Source: CAZECE01 sp964510525 (GTDB taxonomy: Bacteria > Pseudomonadota > Gammaproteobacteria > Pseudomonadales > JANQJO01). From it: a stretch of 51,452 nt of DNA. The stretch spans positions 1-51,452 of the forward strand of contig CAZECE010000043.1 in the NCBI GenBank assembly GCA_964510525.1, read 5' to 3'. The notes under the pieces are model-generated. The model saw nothing but the letters and a program-made list of their open reading frames with translations, was not told where the DNA came from and did no database searches. The translations under genes and the position numbers were made by a program. Position 1 is the stretch's first letter; each line of letters opens with the position of its first letter. This document shows, piece after piece, positions 32,803 to 40,776 of this stretch.

Positions 32803-33525
32803 ATGACAGAAACCCCGTTAGAAAAATATCGGCAAGAAGCCGACGATCGGATAAAAACCTACGCTGATAATGAGGGCTTACAATCGGCAAAAGAGGAATT
32901 TTTTAACCAAATTGGTATTGGCAAAGCCGATTATGTTTATAACTTTTTTTGGTTGGGAGTGCCCATTATTCAGATTCCTCAAGATTTGCAAGCCATGCAG
33001 GAAATGATATGGGCGGTTAAACCGGATCTGATTATTGAAGCCGGGGTTGCTTGGGGAGGCTCTATTGTTTTCAGCGCGTCAATGCTGGCGATTCTTGAAG
33101 CTTGTAATGCGATTCAAGATGGTCTTGTGGTGGGGGTTGATATCGACATTCGAGCGCATAACCGAGAGAACTTGAATCAACACCCTTTGAGTCATAAATA
33201 TCAATTGATTGAGGGCTCAAGCATTGATCCTGAGGTTGTGGATCAAGTTAAAGAGATCGCGAAAGAAAAACAGCGAGTGATGGTCTTTTTGGACAGCAAC
33301 CACACGCATGATCATGTATTAGCAGAGCTACGGCATTACGCGCCCATGGTTCCAGTGGGTGGTTATATCATGGTGGGTGACACTGTTATTGAGTCCGCAC
33401 CTGATACAATGACCTCTGAAAGACCTTGGAATAAAACCAATAATCCAAAAACCGCTGTCTGGCAGTTTGTGAAAGAAAACCCCAACTTTGTGATTGATAA
33501 GAGATGGAGGCTAAAATTGTGTTAA
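32803..33525 (+). CDS. CmcI-like methyltransferase (cephalosporin hydroxylase family), frameshifted at the 3' end
   Basis: The 240-residue protein belongs to the CmcI/rhamnosyl O-methyltransferase group: PDLIIEAGVAWGGSIVFSAS is the SAM loop, VVGVDIDIRAHNR and VMVFLDSNHTHDHVLAEL are conserved, and GGYIMVGDTVIE precedes the end. Despite the database name, characterised relatives methylate sugars. As read, the protein ends WRLKLC at 33525. One extra base near 33500 would give EMEAKIVLTGSPDGFLKRIL and a stop at 33561-33563, the normal family ending. This is a second single-base defect in the island. TAGGAG precedes the ATG. Confidence 0.87.
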   Translation: MTETPLEKYRQEADDRIKTYADNEGLQSAKEEFFNQIGIGKADYVYNFFWLGVPIIQIPQDLQAMQEMIWAVKPDLIIEAGVAWGGSIVFSASMLAILEACNAIQDGLVVGVDIDIRAHNRENLNQHPLSHKYQLIEGSSIDPEVVDQVKEIAKEKQRVMVFLDSNHTHDHVLAELRHYAPMVPVGGYIMVGDTVIESAPDTMTSERPWNKTNNPKTAVWQFVKENPNFVIDKRWRLKLC

Positions 33526-33592
33526 CGGGCTCTCCAGATGGGTTTTTGAAACGCATCTTGTAAGAGGGAATAACGCGGCCCCATTGTAAACG

Positions 33593-34603
33593 CTACAGTT
33601 TTGCCAGTAATTCTTTAGCAAAAGGGTCGATATTATCAGGGTTGCCATGGGTCATTTGGCCGCAGTTGCCGCAAACGGGGTGGCCCTTCCTTTTTTGCTC
33701 CAACATCATTTTGCGGAATGCTTTCATTTTGTCGCCAAACCAAATCTCTTTCACGCTTTCATTTTTGGCATCACCGATGATCAAATCGCGCGACCAATCA
33801 AGAAAACAAGTGCTGGCGGAACCATCAGAATTTAATGAAAACGAATAAAAAATGTAGGGGCAAGTCATCACCTCTTTGATTTTTTGCCCATAAATGCCGA
33901 ATTCTTGGTTGGCTTGAACGTCGCCCCTCAATTCAAATTCCGGCCAGCAAGACATTACGTGTTCAATAAATACGCCATCGGCAATGTCACCAAAAGTATC
34001 ATAAAAGCGCTGGTGGTCTTCTGGCGCGATCAAGTCACCGGTGATTTTAACAATCATTTCACAGTTATCGTCTTTGTTTTCATAGAAAAAGCGCACGTAA
34101 GAAATGAGCTTTTCCATATCAATGTTAAAACCGGAAAAATTCTGATATTGCGTTTTATTCATGCCGTAAATAGAAATGTTAATGCGATCCAAGCCGCCCG
34201 CTTCAATGATGGCCGCGCTTTTTTCTGGCGTTAAGATGGAGGCATTGGTGGTGGTATCGATCCTATCGGAACACTTCTGTTCACGAGCGTATCGAATCAT
34301 CTCGGGAAAATGTTTGTTTAACAGGGGTTCACCATCTTTGTATAAACGTAATACTCTGATTGGGTGTTCAAACTCGCAAATATCGTCAATGATTTTTTTG
34401 TATAAGTCGATGTCCATGACGCCAAAATTACGACCAGGTGTGTTCTTCATTAAATCTCGATCGCCTGTCGGACAAAATTTACACTTGAAGTTGCATTTAT
34501 CAGATGGGTCGATGTTGATAATAAAGGGCACTTGAAGTGGAATGACGGTTTCGAGTTGGGTGCGGTTATGCAGGTCGATACGGGGTTTGATTTCAGCTTT
34601 CAT
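33593..34603 (-). CDS. radical SAM/SPASM domain enzyme (inverted paralogue)
   Basis: A 336-residue radical SAM protein whose cluster motif falls at exactly the same positions as in the 28122 copy: Cys37, Cys41 and Cys44 (DKCNFKCKFC). It shares VIPLxxPF before the motif, DTTTNAS, IEAGxDRxNIS and a SPASM end with FYSFSLNSDGSAS, then VCGNCGQ. The two are clearly paralogues with different sequence in the middle. It is the only minus-strand gene inside the island between 21369 and 42114, so it must have its own promoter, in the 101-base gap to the right. The reaction is unknown. Confidence 0.88.
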   Translation of the reverse strand: MKAEIKPRIDLHNRTQLETVIPLQVPFIINIDPSDKCNFKCKFCPTGDRDLMKNTPGRNFGVMDIDLYKKIIDDICEFEHPIRVLRLYKDGEPLLNKHFPEMIRYAREQKCSDRIDTTTNASILTPEKSAAIIEAGGLDRINISIYGMNKTQYQNFSGFNIDMEKLISYVRFFYENKDDNCEMIVKITGDLIAPEDHQRFYDTFGDIADGVFIEHVMSCWPEFELRGDVQANQEFGIYGQKIKEVMTCPYIFYSFSLNSDGSASTCFLDWSRDLIIGDAKNESVKEIWFGDKMKAFRKMMLEQKRKGHPVCGNCGQMTHGNPDNIDPFAKELLAKL

Positions 34604-34659
34604 TTGCTTGTTCCAGTTTTTGATATACTTTTATCATAAACCATTAAGCTCGTTACCTC

Positions 34660-34687
34660 TAATCAGCAATTATTAATCAGCAATTAT
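34660..34687 (+). repeat. two tandem 14-base repeats in a divergent intergenic region
   Basis: TAATCAGCAATTAT occurs twice without a gap (34660-34673 and 34674-34687), between the inverted radical SAM gene and the GT2 gene, just before the AAAGGAA ribosome site at about 34693. It could be a regulator site or a slipped-strand duplication. Confidence 0.7.
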
Positions 34688-34704
34688 CGTAAAAGGAATT
34701 TTTT

Positions 34705-35577
34705 ATGGAGGACGTGACCATCGTCATGCCGGCTTTTAATGAGGTTAAGTTCATCGGTAAAGCCATTGGGTCTGCTATTCATCAAGCGCAAAGAGTGATC
34801 GTTTGTGATAACGATTCAACGGATGGTACAAAGGATATTTACCCACAGTTTTTAAAATATAAAAATTTCCAGTTGATACAGCAACCCAAAAATATGGGGT
34901 CCGTAGCCAGCGCGAAGCTGTTGTTTAGCAGTGTTGAGACTAAGTACGTGGCCGTCATGGGGGCTCACGATATTCTTTCGGATAACTATATAGCTACCTT
35001 ACATCATTGTTTGGAGAATAACCCAGATGTGGTTCTGGCTTATGCGCCTGCAAACAGAATTGATGAGGATGACGCCATTTTCGATCAGTATTTTATGGAG
35101 GATATTGCGGATGGCGTGGCGTCAGATGATGTATTTGAGAGAGTCTTAACCATTATTAAGCACCTTAATGATTGTACGGTTGTTTACTGTTTGGCACGGG
35201 CTGAAGAGTTTCTTAAATGCTTAGACTATACCCCTGTTGCTGCAGGTGACCATTGCGTGTTGTGTGAATTAGTGACCCATGGAAAATTCATGCGGTGCGA
35301 TGAGGCACGATTTTCTAGGCGCTACCTCAATAGAGAAGAGACTAATGAAGCCTATATGAAACGGATTCAAGGTGATTCCTCACCCAATAATTACCAAAGA
35401 GATTTGACTTATATGATTAAGCGTCAGCTAGAAATTCTGCAATCTGTCCCCTGTGACGATGAGTCTAAGAAGGCCTCTTATATAGCGCAAGCAAAGCAAG
35501 CTTTGATAGAGCGGTTTGATGATATAGAGCGGTTTAAAATTGATTATGCTGCAGTCGTAAACAGCGTTACTGAATGA
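34705..35577 (+). CDS. glycosyltransferase family 2
   Basis: A 290-residue GT-A enzyme. The opening VTIVMPAFNEVKFIGKAIGS and VIVCDNDSTDGTKDI are the nucleotide-sugar binding part; YVAVMGAHDILSDNY stands where the DxD loop normally is, with AHD in place of a full DxD. That substitution occurs in some active GT2 enzymes but leaves the metal site in doubt. A strong AAAGGAA ribosome site lies 7 bases before the ATG. It starts the second plus-strand block of the island and is followed at 11 bases by a methyltransferase. Confidence 0.83.
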   Translation: MEDVTIVMPAFNEVKFIGKAIGSAIHQAQRVIVCDNDSTDGTKDIYPQFLKYKNFQLIQQPKNMGSVASAKLLFSSVETKYVAVMGAHDILSDNYIATLHHCLENNPDVVLAYAPANRIDEDDAIFDQYFMEDIADGVASDDVFERVLTIIKHLNDCTVVYCLARAEEFLKCLDYTPVAAGDHCVLCELVTHGKFMRCDEARFSRRYLNREETNEAYMKRIQGDSSPNNYQRDLTYMIKRQLEILQSVPCDDESKKASYIAQAKQALIERFDDIERFKIDYAAVVNSVTE

Positions 35578-35588
35578 AGGGGTAGGCA

Positions 35589-36275
35589 TTGAAAGACACA
35601 CAAATTTGGACTTCGGAAAGTGATGCCTATACCCAGCGAGCCGTAGAGCAGTTTGGGGTTGAAGATCTATACAAAACCAATCCCTTGTTAGCCGATGAAT
35701 GGCCAACACGGCTTAATCGGTACCATCCCAGTATCGAATCTGTTTGTGATATTGGTTGCGGTTATGGATTGTTCATCCATCAGTTCTTAGAGCATTACCC
35801 CAAAGCGCATTTTTGGGGGGTCGATCCTGGTGAAGCGTCTTTGGCGATGGCAAGACAACACATTCCTTCCGATCGAGTCACCTTTACGTTGGGGCACAGC
35901 CATGAGTTGCCAGTGCCCTCGGACAGTTGTGATTTAGTGGTCTTTAATATGGTGTTGCAGTGGATACCTCGAGCCATGTTGTTACGCACGTTTGCAGAGG
36001 TTGATCGGATCTTGAAGGATGGCGGTCTGATTTTTATTCAAGACTTTTTGCCTCATCGACCTTTATCCTCGGTATCACGGCACAACGATGCTGTTCGAAT
36101 CTTTAAAAATGACTATCCTGCCTTGATGTGTTCGGTGCCTTGGTTTCATGAGGTGGATCGACGGGTCTCTCGAATTGATGAAGGGGAGTCGATGCAACGA
36201 TTGGTGAGTATTGTGCGTAAAGCGCCCATTAAGGACGTCTATTTAGATGTTGTTGGAGCGGTAGAGAAACATTAG
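35589..36275 (+). CDS. class I SAM-dependent methyltransferase
   Basis: A 228-residue methyltransferase of the UbiE/Methyltransf_11 type: motif I VCDIGCGYGLFIHQFL near residues 51-66, the acidic loop FWGVDPGEAS, and the motif II/III region SCDLVVFNMVLQWIPR. The start is TTG at 35589, supported by AGGGG six bases upstream; no ATG lies in a better position. It ends 3 bases before the large adenylation fusion, so it is probably made with it. It may methylate the sugar or the acyl group that the next proteins handle. Confidence 0.85.
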   Translation: MKDTQIWTSESDAYTQRAVEQFGVEDLYKTNPLLADEWPTRLNRYHPSIESVCDIGCGYGLFIHQFLEHYPKAHFWGVDPGEASLAMARQHIPSDRVTFTLGHSHELPVPSDSCDLVVFNMVLQWIPRAMLLRTFAEVDRILKDGGLIFIQDFLPHRPLSSVSRHNDAVRIFKNDYPALMCSVPWFHEVDRRVSRIDEGESMQRLVSIVRKAPIKDVYLDVVGAVEKH

Positions 36276-36278
36276 CTC

Positions 36279-38825
36279 ATGACTACCGATAATATTGCGA
36301 TGGTTGAGAATTGTGCTGCTCTCTTTTTAAATACAGGGGCTTTTTTTGCTGACCAAAAAGATGAGTGGGTGTCGGGCCAGGCAATTTTTGAGAGTTCTGA
36401 GCAGTTTGACGAAAGACTTCAAAAATTAGCACCGTCTTCAAAAATTTATGTCATTGGTAGTCGCAGTATTGCCTTGTTAATAGCCTATTGTGCTGTGTGG
36501 CGGCTGGGCCATGTGTTGATTCCGGTTGATTCAAAAGTCTCATTGAAGCGTCTTAAAAATTATTGTGAAACCGTCCAGCCTGATTTTGCCATTATTGTGG
36601 ATGAGCCAGAAGAGCAGGCCTGTTTAGAGTATTTGATGCAAGTGTGTCATCTTTACTCATCAAAAATGACTTTTGATCTTGTTAATACTGAGGTTTCGAA
36701 TAATCAGACCGAAGCTGATCAAGTGCACCAGAGCCCAACGCAGGAACAATCACAACCCGCTCTCATTGTTTTTACTTCGGGTAGCACGGGTTTGCCTAAA
36801 GGTGTGGTGTTAAGTCATCAACATTTGTTCTTGGGGGCGCATCACATTGTTTCCCATAATCAGTTGAGTACTGCCGATGTGGCGTTGTGTTTGTTGCCGT
36901 TGAATCACATCAATGGCATTGTGACCACCATCTTAGCGCCGGCTCTTTCGGGTAGTCGGGTGTTGTATTATCAGCAGGGTTTTTCTGATAAAGAGCTGTT
37001 GGCATTAATCAAGGCCCATAGCGTTACTTGGGTTTCTGGCGTGCCCTTTCATTACAATCAATTGGTAAAAAATCATCAGGGATTTGAAGAGACTAGTTCT
37101 GAATCATTGAAAACAGTCCGATTTTTCAGATCGGCTTCTGCACCGCTTTCAAAAACAACGCTTGAACAGTTTGAGCAACGATTTCAAAAACCCTTGGTGG
37201 AGACCATGGGTATGTCAGAAGCCGCGGGTCAGATTTTTGCCAACCCAATCGAATCGGGTCAGCAAAAGAAGGGGAGTATTGGTCGGCTTGTGGGCTTTGA
37301 TGCGGATATTCGTGATTCAAATGGTTCGTCAGTATTAGATGGTATTGAGGGCGAAATTTATATTAAAAGCGACGGTTTGTTTCTTGGTTATTACAAAGAG
37401 AATCGTTTTGAATCCAGGGTGCAAGATTGGTTTCAAACAGGCGATTTAGGCGTTAGGGACGCTGATGGTTTTTATCGAATCACAGGGCGAGCCAAAGATA
37501 TTGCCATTTTTGCAGGCGAAAATTTTTCGTTACGATTTATCGAAAAACAGTTGGAAGAGCTTGATGGTATTGATGATGTTGGAGTGAAGGCGTGTCCAAA
37601 TGAACACTTTAATGAATGCATTGACATTTATTTCGTTTCGAAGAACAGCCTTAAGAACAATCAACAAGCCGCATTAAAACAAAAGCTTGATGACGTATTA
37701 CCGTCTCCTTGTTTTTTAAATGCGTTGTATCGTATTAAAGAGCTGCCCAGATCCAGTGCGGGTAAAATGCTTAAAGGGGAATTAACATCCGAGCTAGCCA
37801 TTGAAACCCTTGAATTGTATCCACGAGCCGGTAATCCTTTAGAAAGCCTCAAAAACTTATTGGGAGTTAAAGTACTGAATGAGTCCGATGCTTTGGGTGT
37901 CACCCCAGGTTGGGATTCCTTATTGCAAACTAGCTTAGTGGTTTATTTAGAGGAAAACTTGCAACGTCCGCTAAATGCCGAGGAAATGATTCATGCCAGA
38001 AGTGTGCAAGGTTTGAAGTCCATCGATTTAGTCCAGTCAGCGGCTGGTTGTGCGGTGACTCAGCAAGACCTGGCAATTGACGATTACATCGAGCACTTGG
38101 AACGGTTAGGATTAACCAATCAAGGGCTTTTTTATTTGATTCTTTCGGCTAGTAACTTGGCTTCAGCTGGGGTTACGGATGTCGAACGTTTTTTGAAAAC
38201 CTTGTTACGGCGTTTTGATCAAGCTCAATTTGTGATGAATACGTTTACCTGGTCTTTTTGTCGAGGAGAGCCCTATGATGCTCGCTGGACGCCTTGTGAG
38301 ACGGGTCTGGTCAATGAAATTTTTCGTAAGTTGCCAGAAACCAAGCGTACCCACCATCCTATCTATTCTTATGCCACCTACGGTATTCCCGATTCAGTGA
38401 TTGGGCAGTGGCGTGATGCGCAAAGTTGGGGGGCAGACTCTTTTCTGAACTATTTATGTGAGCACCCAAAAGTCAGAGTGATTTCGCATGGTCCTGGGTT
38501 TTTGAAGGGTAATCCGGCCTTGCATTGGGTAGAACAACGATTTTCAGTGCCCTATCGATTTCATAAAACTTTTTCCGGCGCTGTTCGATTTTTTGGGCAA
38601 ACCCACAGTAATCGGTTCGATGCTTCTATGTTTGTAAGACAGTTGGGAGAACAAGAGTACGTCAACGATTGGACCCCTTTAGGGGTGGCAATGAAGGAGA
38701 AAGAGGCTTTTGTTGGGGAGACTGAAATAGAACCTTTCTATTCGTATGAGTTATCTGATTTAGTGCAAAGCGCGACACAGTTACTTGATCAAGATCTCTA
38801 TAGGTTAGCGAGACCTGTTGTATGA
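36279..38825 (+). CDS. three-domain acyl-activating fusion: AMP-forming adenylation, carrier domain, AAC(3)-like N-acyltransferase
   Basis: An 848-residue protein with three domains in order. Residues about 20-510 are an ANL adenylation domain: P-loop IVFTSGSTGLPKGV near 162, METMGMSEAAG, TGDLGVRDADGFYRITGR, and catalytic Lys about 496 in SSAGKMLKG. Residues about 525-595 look like an acyl/peptidyl carrier domain, with Ser about 547 in GWDSLLQ as the phosphopantetheine site. Residues about 612-835 resemble aminoglycoside N(3)-acetyltransferases (HPIYSYATYG, ISHGPGFLKGNPALHWVEQ). It could activate an acid, hold it as a thioester and transfer it to an amine. It overlaps comB by 4 bases, so sulfolactate is a candidate acid. 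Confidence 0.85.
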   Translation: MTTDNIAMVENCAALFLNTGAFFADQKDEWVSGQAIFESSEQFDERLQKLAPSSKIYVIGSRSIALLIAYCAVWRLGHVLIPVDSKVSLKRLKNYCETVQPDFAIIVDEPEEQACLEYLMQVCHLYSSKMTFDLVNTEVSNNQTEADQVHQSPTQEQSQPALIVFTSGSTGLPKGVVLSHQHLFLGAHHIVSHNQLSTADVALCLLPLNHINGIVTTILAPALSGSRVLYYQQGFSDKELLALIKAHSVTWVSGVPFHYNQLVKNHQGFEETSSESLKTVRFFRSASAPLSKTTLEQFEQRFQKPLVETMGMSEAAGQIFANPIESGQQKKGSIGRLVGFDADIRDSNGSSVLDGIEGEIYIKSDGLFLGYYKENRFESRVQDWFQTGDLGVRDADGFYRITGRAKDIAIFAGENFSLRFIEKQLEELDGIDDVGVKACPNEHFNECIDIYFVSKNSLKNNQQAALKQKLDDVLPSPCFLNALYRIKELPRSSAGKMLKGELTSELAIETLELYPRAGNPLESLKNLLGVKVLNESDALGVTPGWDSLLQTSLVVYLEENLQRPLNAEEMIHARSVQGLKSIDLVQSAAGCAVTQQDLAIDDYIEHLERLGLTNQGLFYLILSASNLASAGVTDVERFLKTLLRRFDQAQFVMNTFTWSFCRGEPYDARWTPCETGLVNEIFRKLPETKRTHHPIYSYATYGIPDSVIGQWRDAQSWGADSFLNYLCEHPKVRVISHGPGFLKGNPALHWVEQRFSVPYRFHKTFSGAVRFFGQTHSNRFDASMFVRQLGEQEYVNDWTPLGVAMKEKEAFVGETEIEPFYSYELSDLVQSATQLLDQDLYRLARPVV

Positions 38826-39577
38826 ATATTCGAATTCATCAAGGGCATGAAGCAGGCGATGTCAGTCGATCCATTGTCGTGGTTATTGATGTGTTGCGTG
38901 CCTTTACGTTAACCAGCTATTTGTATCAGTCGATGCAGGTCAGTCGACCTTTACAGCGCATTAAATTGGTTGCGGATGTAGATGAAGCCCTTGATTATAA
39001 AGTTCAATATCCAGAGACATTGTTGATTGGTGAGGTGGATGGCTTTCCTATCCCTGGGTTTGATTTTGGTAACTCGCCTTATTACTTGTCGCAAGCATTT
39101 CCGATTAATCAGCCTTGTTTATTGCGTACGACCAATGGTGTCGTGTCTGTGATGAATGTTCGGCATTCGTCTGCCGTTTTCGCTGCGGCTTTGGTCAATG
39201 CCAAAACGACAGTGAATCATATTGTACAAAAGTATTGCCAGGATCCCATCATGAGACAAGCCTTTGATGATATTGTGTTGCTGGCTACCGACCGGCATGG
39301 CAGTGATGAGGATTTGGCGTGTTCAGAATACATGAAGGGGCTCTTTTTAGATGTGTTAAATCAGGGAAGGAATTCTCATGCCGGGAATAAACCGTTGTCT
39401 TTAGAGTTGGCTCAGCAACGCGTTCTTAACTCTGAAAATGCTAAAAAATTTCGGTCTGGGCATACAGCTTTTCCACAGCAGGATGTGCAATGGGCCTTGA
39501 AAGAAAATCCGGCTTCTTTGGCATTAAAAGTGCTATATCAAAAGCAGCATGTGTATTTAGAACGAGATGATGGTTAA
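38822..39577 (+). CDS. comB: 2-phosphosulfolactate phosphatase (ComB family)
   Basis: A 251-residue ComB-family protein, which removes phosphate from (R)-2-phospho-3-sulfolactate to give 3-sulfolactate. Family features seen are VVVIDVLRAFTLTSYLY near residues 19-35, LLIGEVDGFPIPGFDFGNSP near 73-92, CLLRTTNGVVSV, and LLATDRHGSDEDLACSEYMK near 158. ComB was first described in methanogen coenzyme M synthesis. Here it overlaps the adenylation fusion by 4 bases and comA by 11, so the three are translationally linked. Confidence 0.9.
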   Translation: MNIRIHQGHEAGDVSRSIVVVIDVLRAFTLTSYLYQSMQVSRPLQRIKLVADVDEALDYKVQYPETLLIGEVDGFPIPGFDFGNSPYYLSQAFPINQPCLLRTTNGVVSVMNVRHSSAVFAAALVNAKTTVNHIVQKYCQDPIMRQAFDDIVLLATDRHGSDEDLACSEYMKGLFLDVLNQGRNSHAGNKPLSLELAQQRVLNSENAKKFRSGHTAFPQQDVQWALKENPASLALKVLYQKQHVYLERDDG

Positions 39578-40370
39578 TGCAATGAAACAATTACGGTTAC
39601 TCGATGCATTGGAATTACCAAAGCGAGAGGAAAAACCTCGGCAAACGGGTGTCTGTTCCGTTTTGGATCCTGGGCTACCCACTGAGCTTTTTCAGGATAT
39701 GATTGAATCACACGGTCAATGGATCGATTGGGTTAAGTTTGGGTGGGGGACAGCCTTAGTGACCAAGGACATCCAAAAAAAATTGACCATATTAAAGCAT
39801 CATAACATCGAGGCCTATTTCGGCGGCACTTTATTTGAAAAATGTGTGCAACAGAATGTGGTGGATGACTATTATCGGATGTTGGATGATGTTGACATCC
39901 AATGGTTGGAGATTTCGGACGGCACCTTGTCGATAGCTCGTGAAAGCAAGTTGAATTATATTCGACAGGCATCAGAGCATTTTAATGTATTAAGCGAAGT
40001 TGGATTCAAAGATCCAGAACGGTCAGAAGCGTTTTACCCTTCAGAATGGATTGAAGCCATACAACTGGAGCTAGCGGCTGGGGCTTATAAATGTGTGACT
40101 GAAGCGAGAGAAAGTGGCAGCAGCGGTATTTGTCGTTCTAATGGGGAACTGAGATTTGGTCTGATTCATGAAATGATTAACAGTGATCTAAATATCGATT
40201 CGCTGGTGTTTGAAACGCCGAATAAAATGTTGCAGAAGTTTTTTATTGAACAGATTGGAGCAAATGTGAATCTGGCTAATATTTCATTGTTTGATGTGGT
40301 GGGTCTGGAAACATTACGCTTAGGGTTACGATCCGATACTTTTTTTGTTGCGCACAAAGGAGCTGTTTAG
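39567..40370 (+). CDS. comA: phosphosulfolactate synthase (ComA family)
   Basis: A 267-residue ComA-family TIM barrel that adds sulfite to phosphoenolpyruvate, giving (R)-phosphosulfolactate. Nearly all family motifs are present: DWVKFGWGTALV near residue 53, YFGGTLFEKC, WLEISDGTLSI near 112, LSEVGFKD, TEAREsG-type TEARESGSSGI near 173, LVFETPNKM, and the end LFDVVGLETLRLGLRSDT. Together with ComB it would supply 3-sulfolactate. No sulfolactate dehydrogenase or other coenzyme M genes are adjacent, so the product probably serves the glycan island. ATG codons at 39567, 39570 and 39582 are possible starts. Confidence 0.92.
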   Translation: MMVNAMKQLRLLDALELPKREEKPRQTGVCSVLDPGLPTELFQDMIESHGQWIDWVKFGWGTALVTKDIQKKLTILKHHNIEAYFGGTLFEKCVQQNVVDDYYRMLDDVDIQWLEISDGTLSIARESKLNYIRQASEHFNVLSEVGFKDPERSEAFYPSEWIEAIQLELAAGAYKCVTEARESGSSGICRSNGELRFGLIHEMINSDLNIDSLVFETPNKMLQKFFIEQIGANVNLANISLFDVVGLETLRLGLRSDTFFVAHKGAV

Positions 40371-40374
40371 TTCG

Positions 40375-40773
40375 ATGAATGCAGATTCAATTATCCATTT
40401 AGCCATTCCCTGTCATGATGTTGAGCAAGCACGGTTTTTTTATGTGGATATTTTAAATATGTCTCAGGGTCGGATTTATGACGATCGTGTTTCCGTCAAT
40501 TTTTTTGGAGCGCAACTAGTCTGTCATCTAGTGTCTGAGGTGGAGCCGGCGCAAAATGCTTACCCACGGCATTTTGGATTGACTTATACGGATGAAAAAA
40601 AATTTGACGCCTTTTATGAATACTTGAAAGGGCAGTCGTCAGTGCGTTTTTTCTCGGATTTATCCATTCGTTTCGAGGGAAAACCAGAAGCCCATAAAAC
40701 GTTTTTTATTTTGGATCCCAGTGAGAATGTACTTGAATTCAAATATTACTTTGACCAATCTCAGAACTATTAA
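40375..40773 (+). CDS. VOC superfamily protein (glyoxalase/dioxygenase-like)
   Basis: A 132-residue single-module VOC protein. I prefer ATG 40375 (MNADSIIHLAIPCHDVEQA) over an upstream TTG at 40345. The likely metal ligands are His in IIHLAIP, His in PRHFGLTYT and Glu in ENVLEFKYY, the usual H/H/E set. The arrangement is close to small glyoxalase-type proteins whose reaction is often isomerisation or ring opening. It lies 4 bases after comA and 3 bases before the DUF4910 gene, so it should take part in the same process, perhaps on the sulfonated acid. Confidence 0.85.
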   Translation: MNADSIIHLAIPCHDVEQARFFYVDILNMSQGRIYDDRVSVNFFGAQLVCHLVSEVEPAQNAYPRHFGLTYTDEKKFDAFYEYLKGQSSVRFFSDLSIRFEGKPEAHKTFFILDPSENVLEFKYYFDQSQNY

Positions 40774-40776
40774 ATT

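Noticed and set aside
38115..38790. Aminoglycoside resistance gene
   Set aside because: The AAC(3)-like part is fused behind adenylation and carrier domains in a glycan island, so drug acetylation is an unlikely role.
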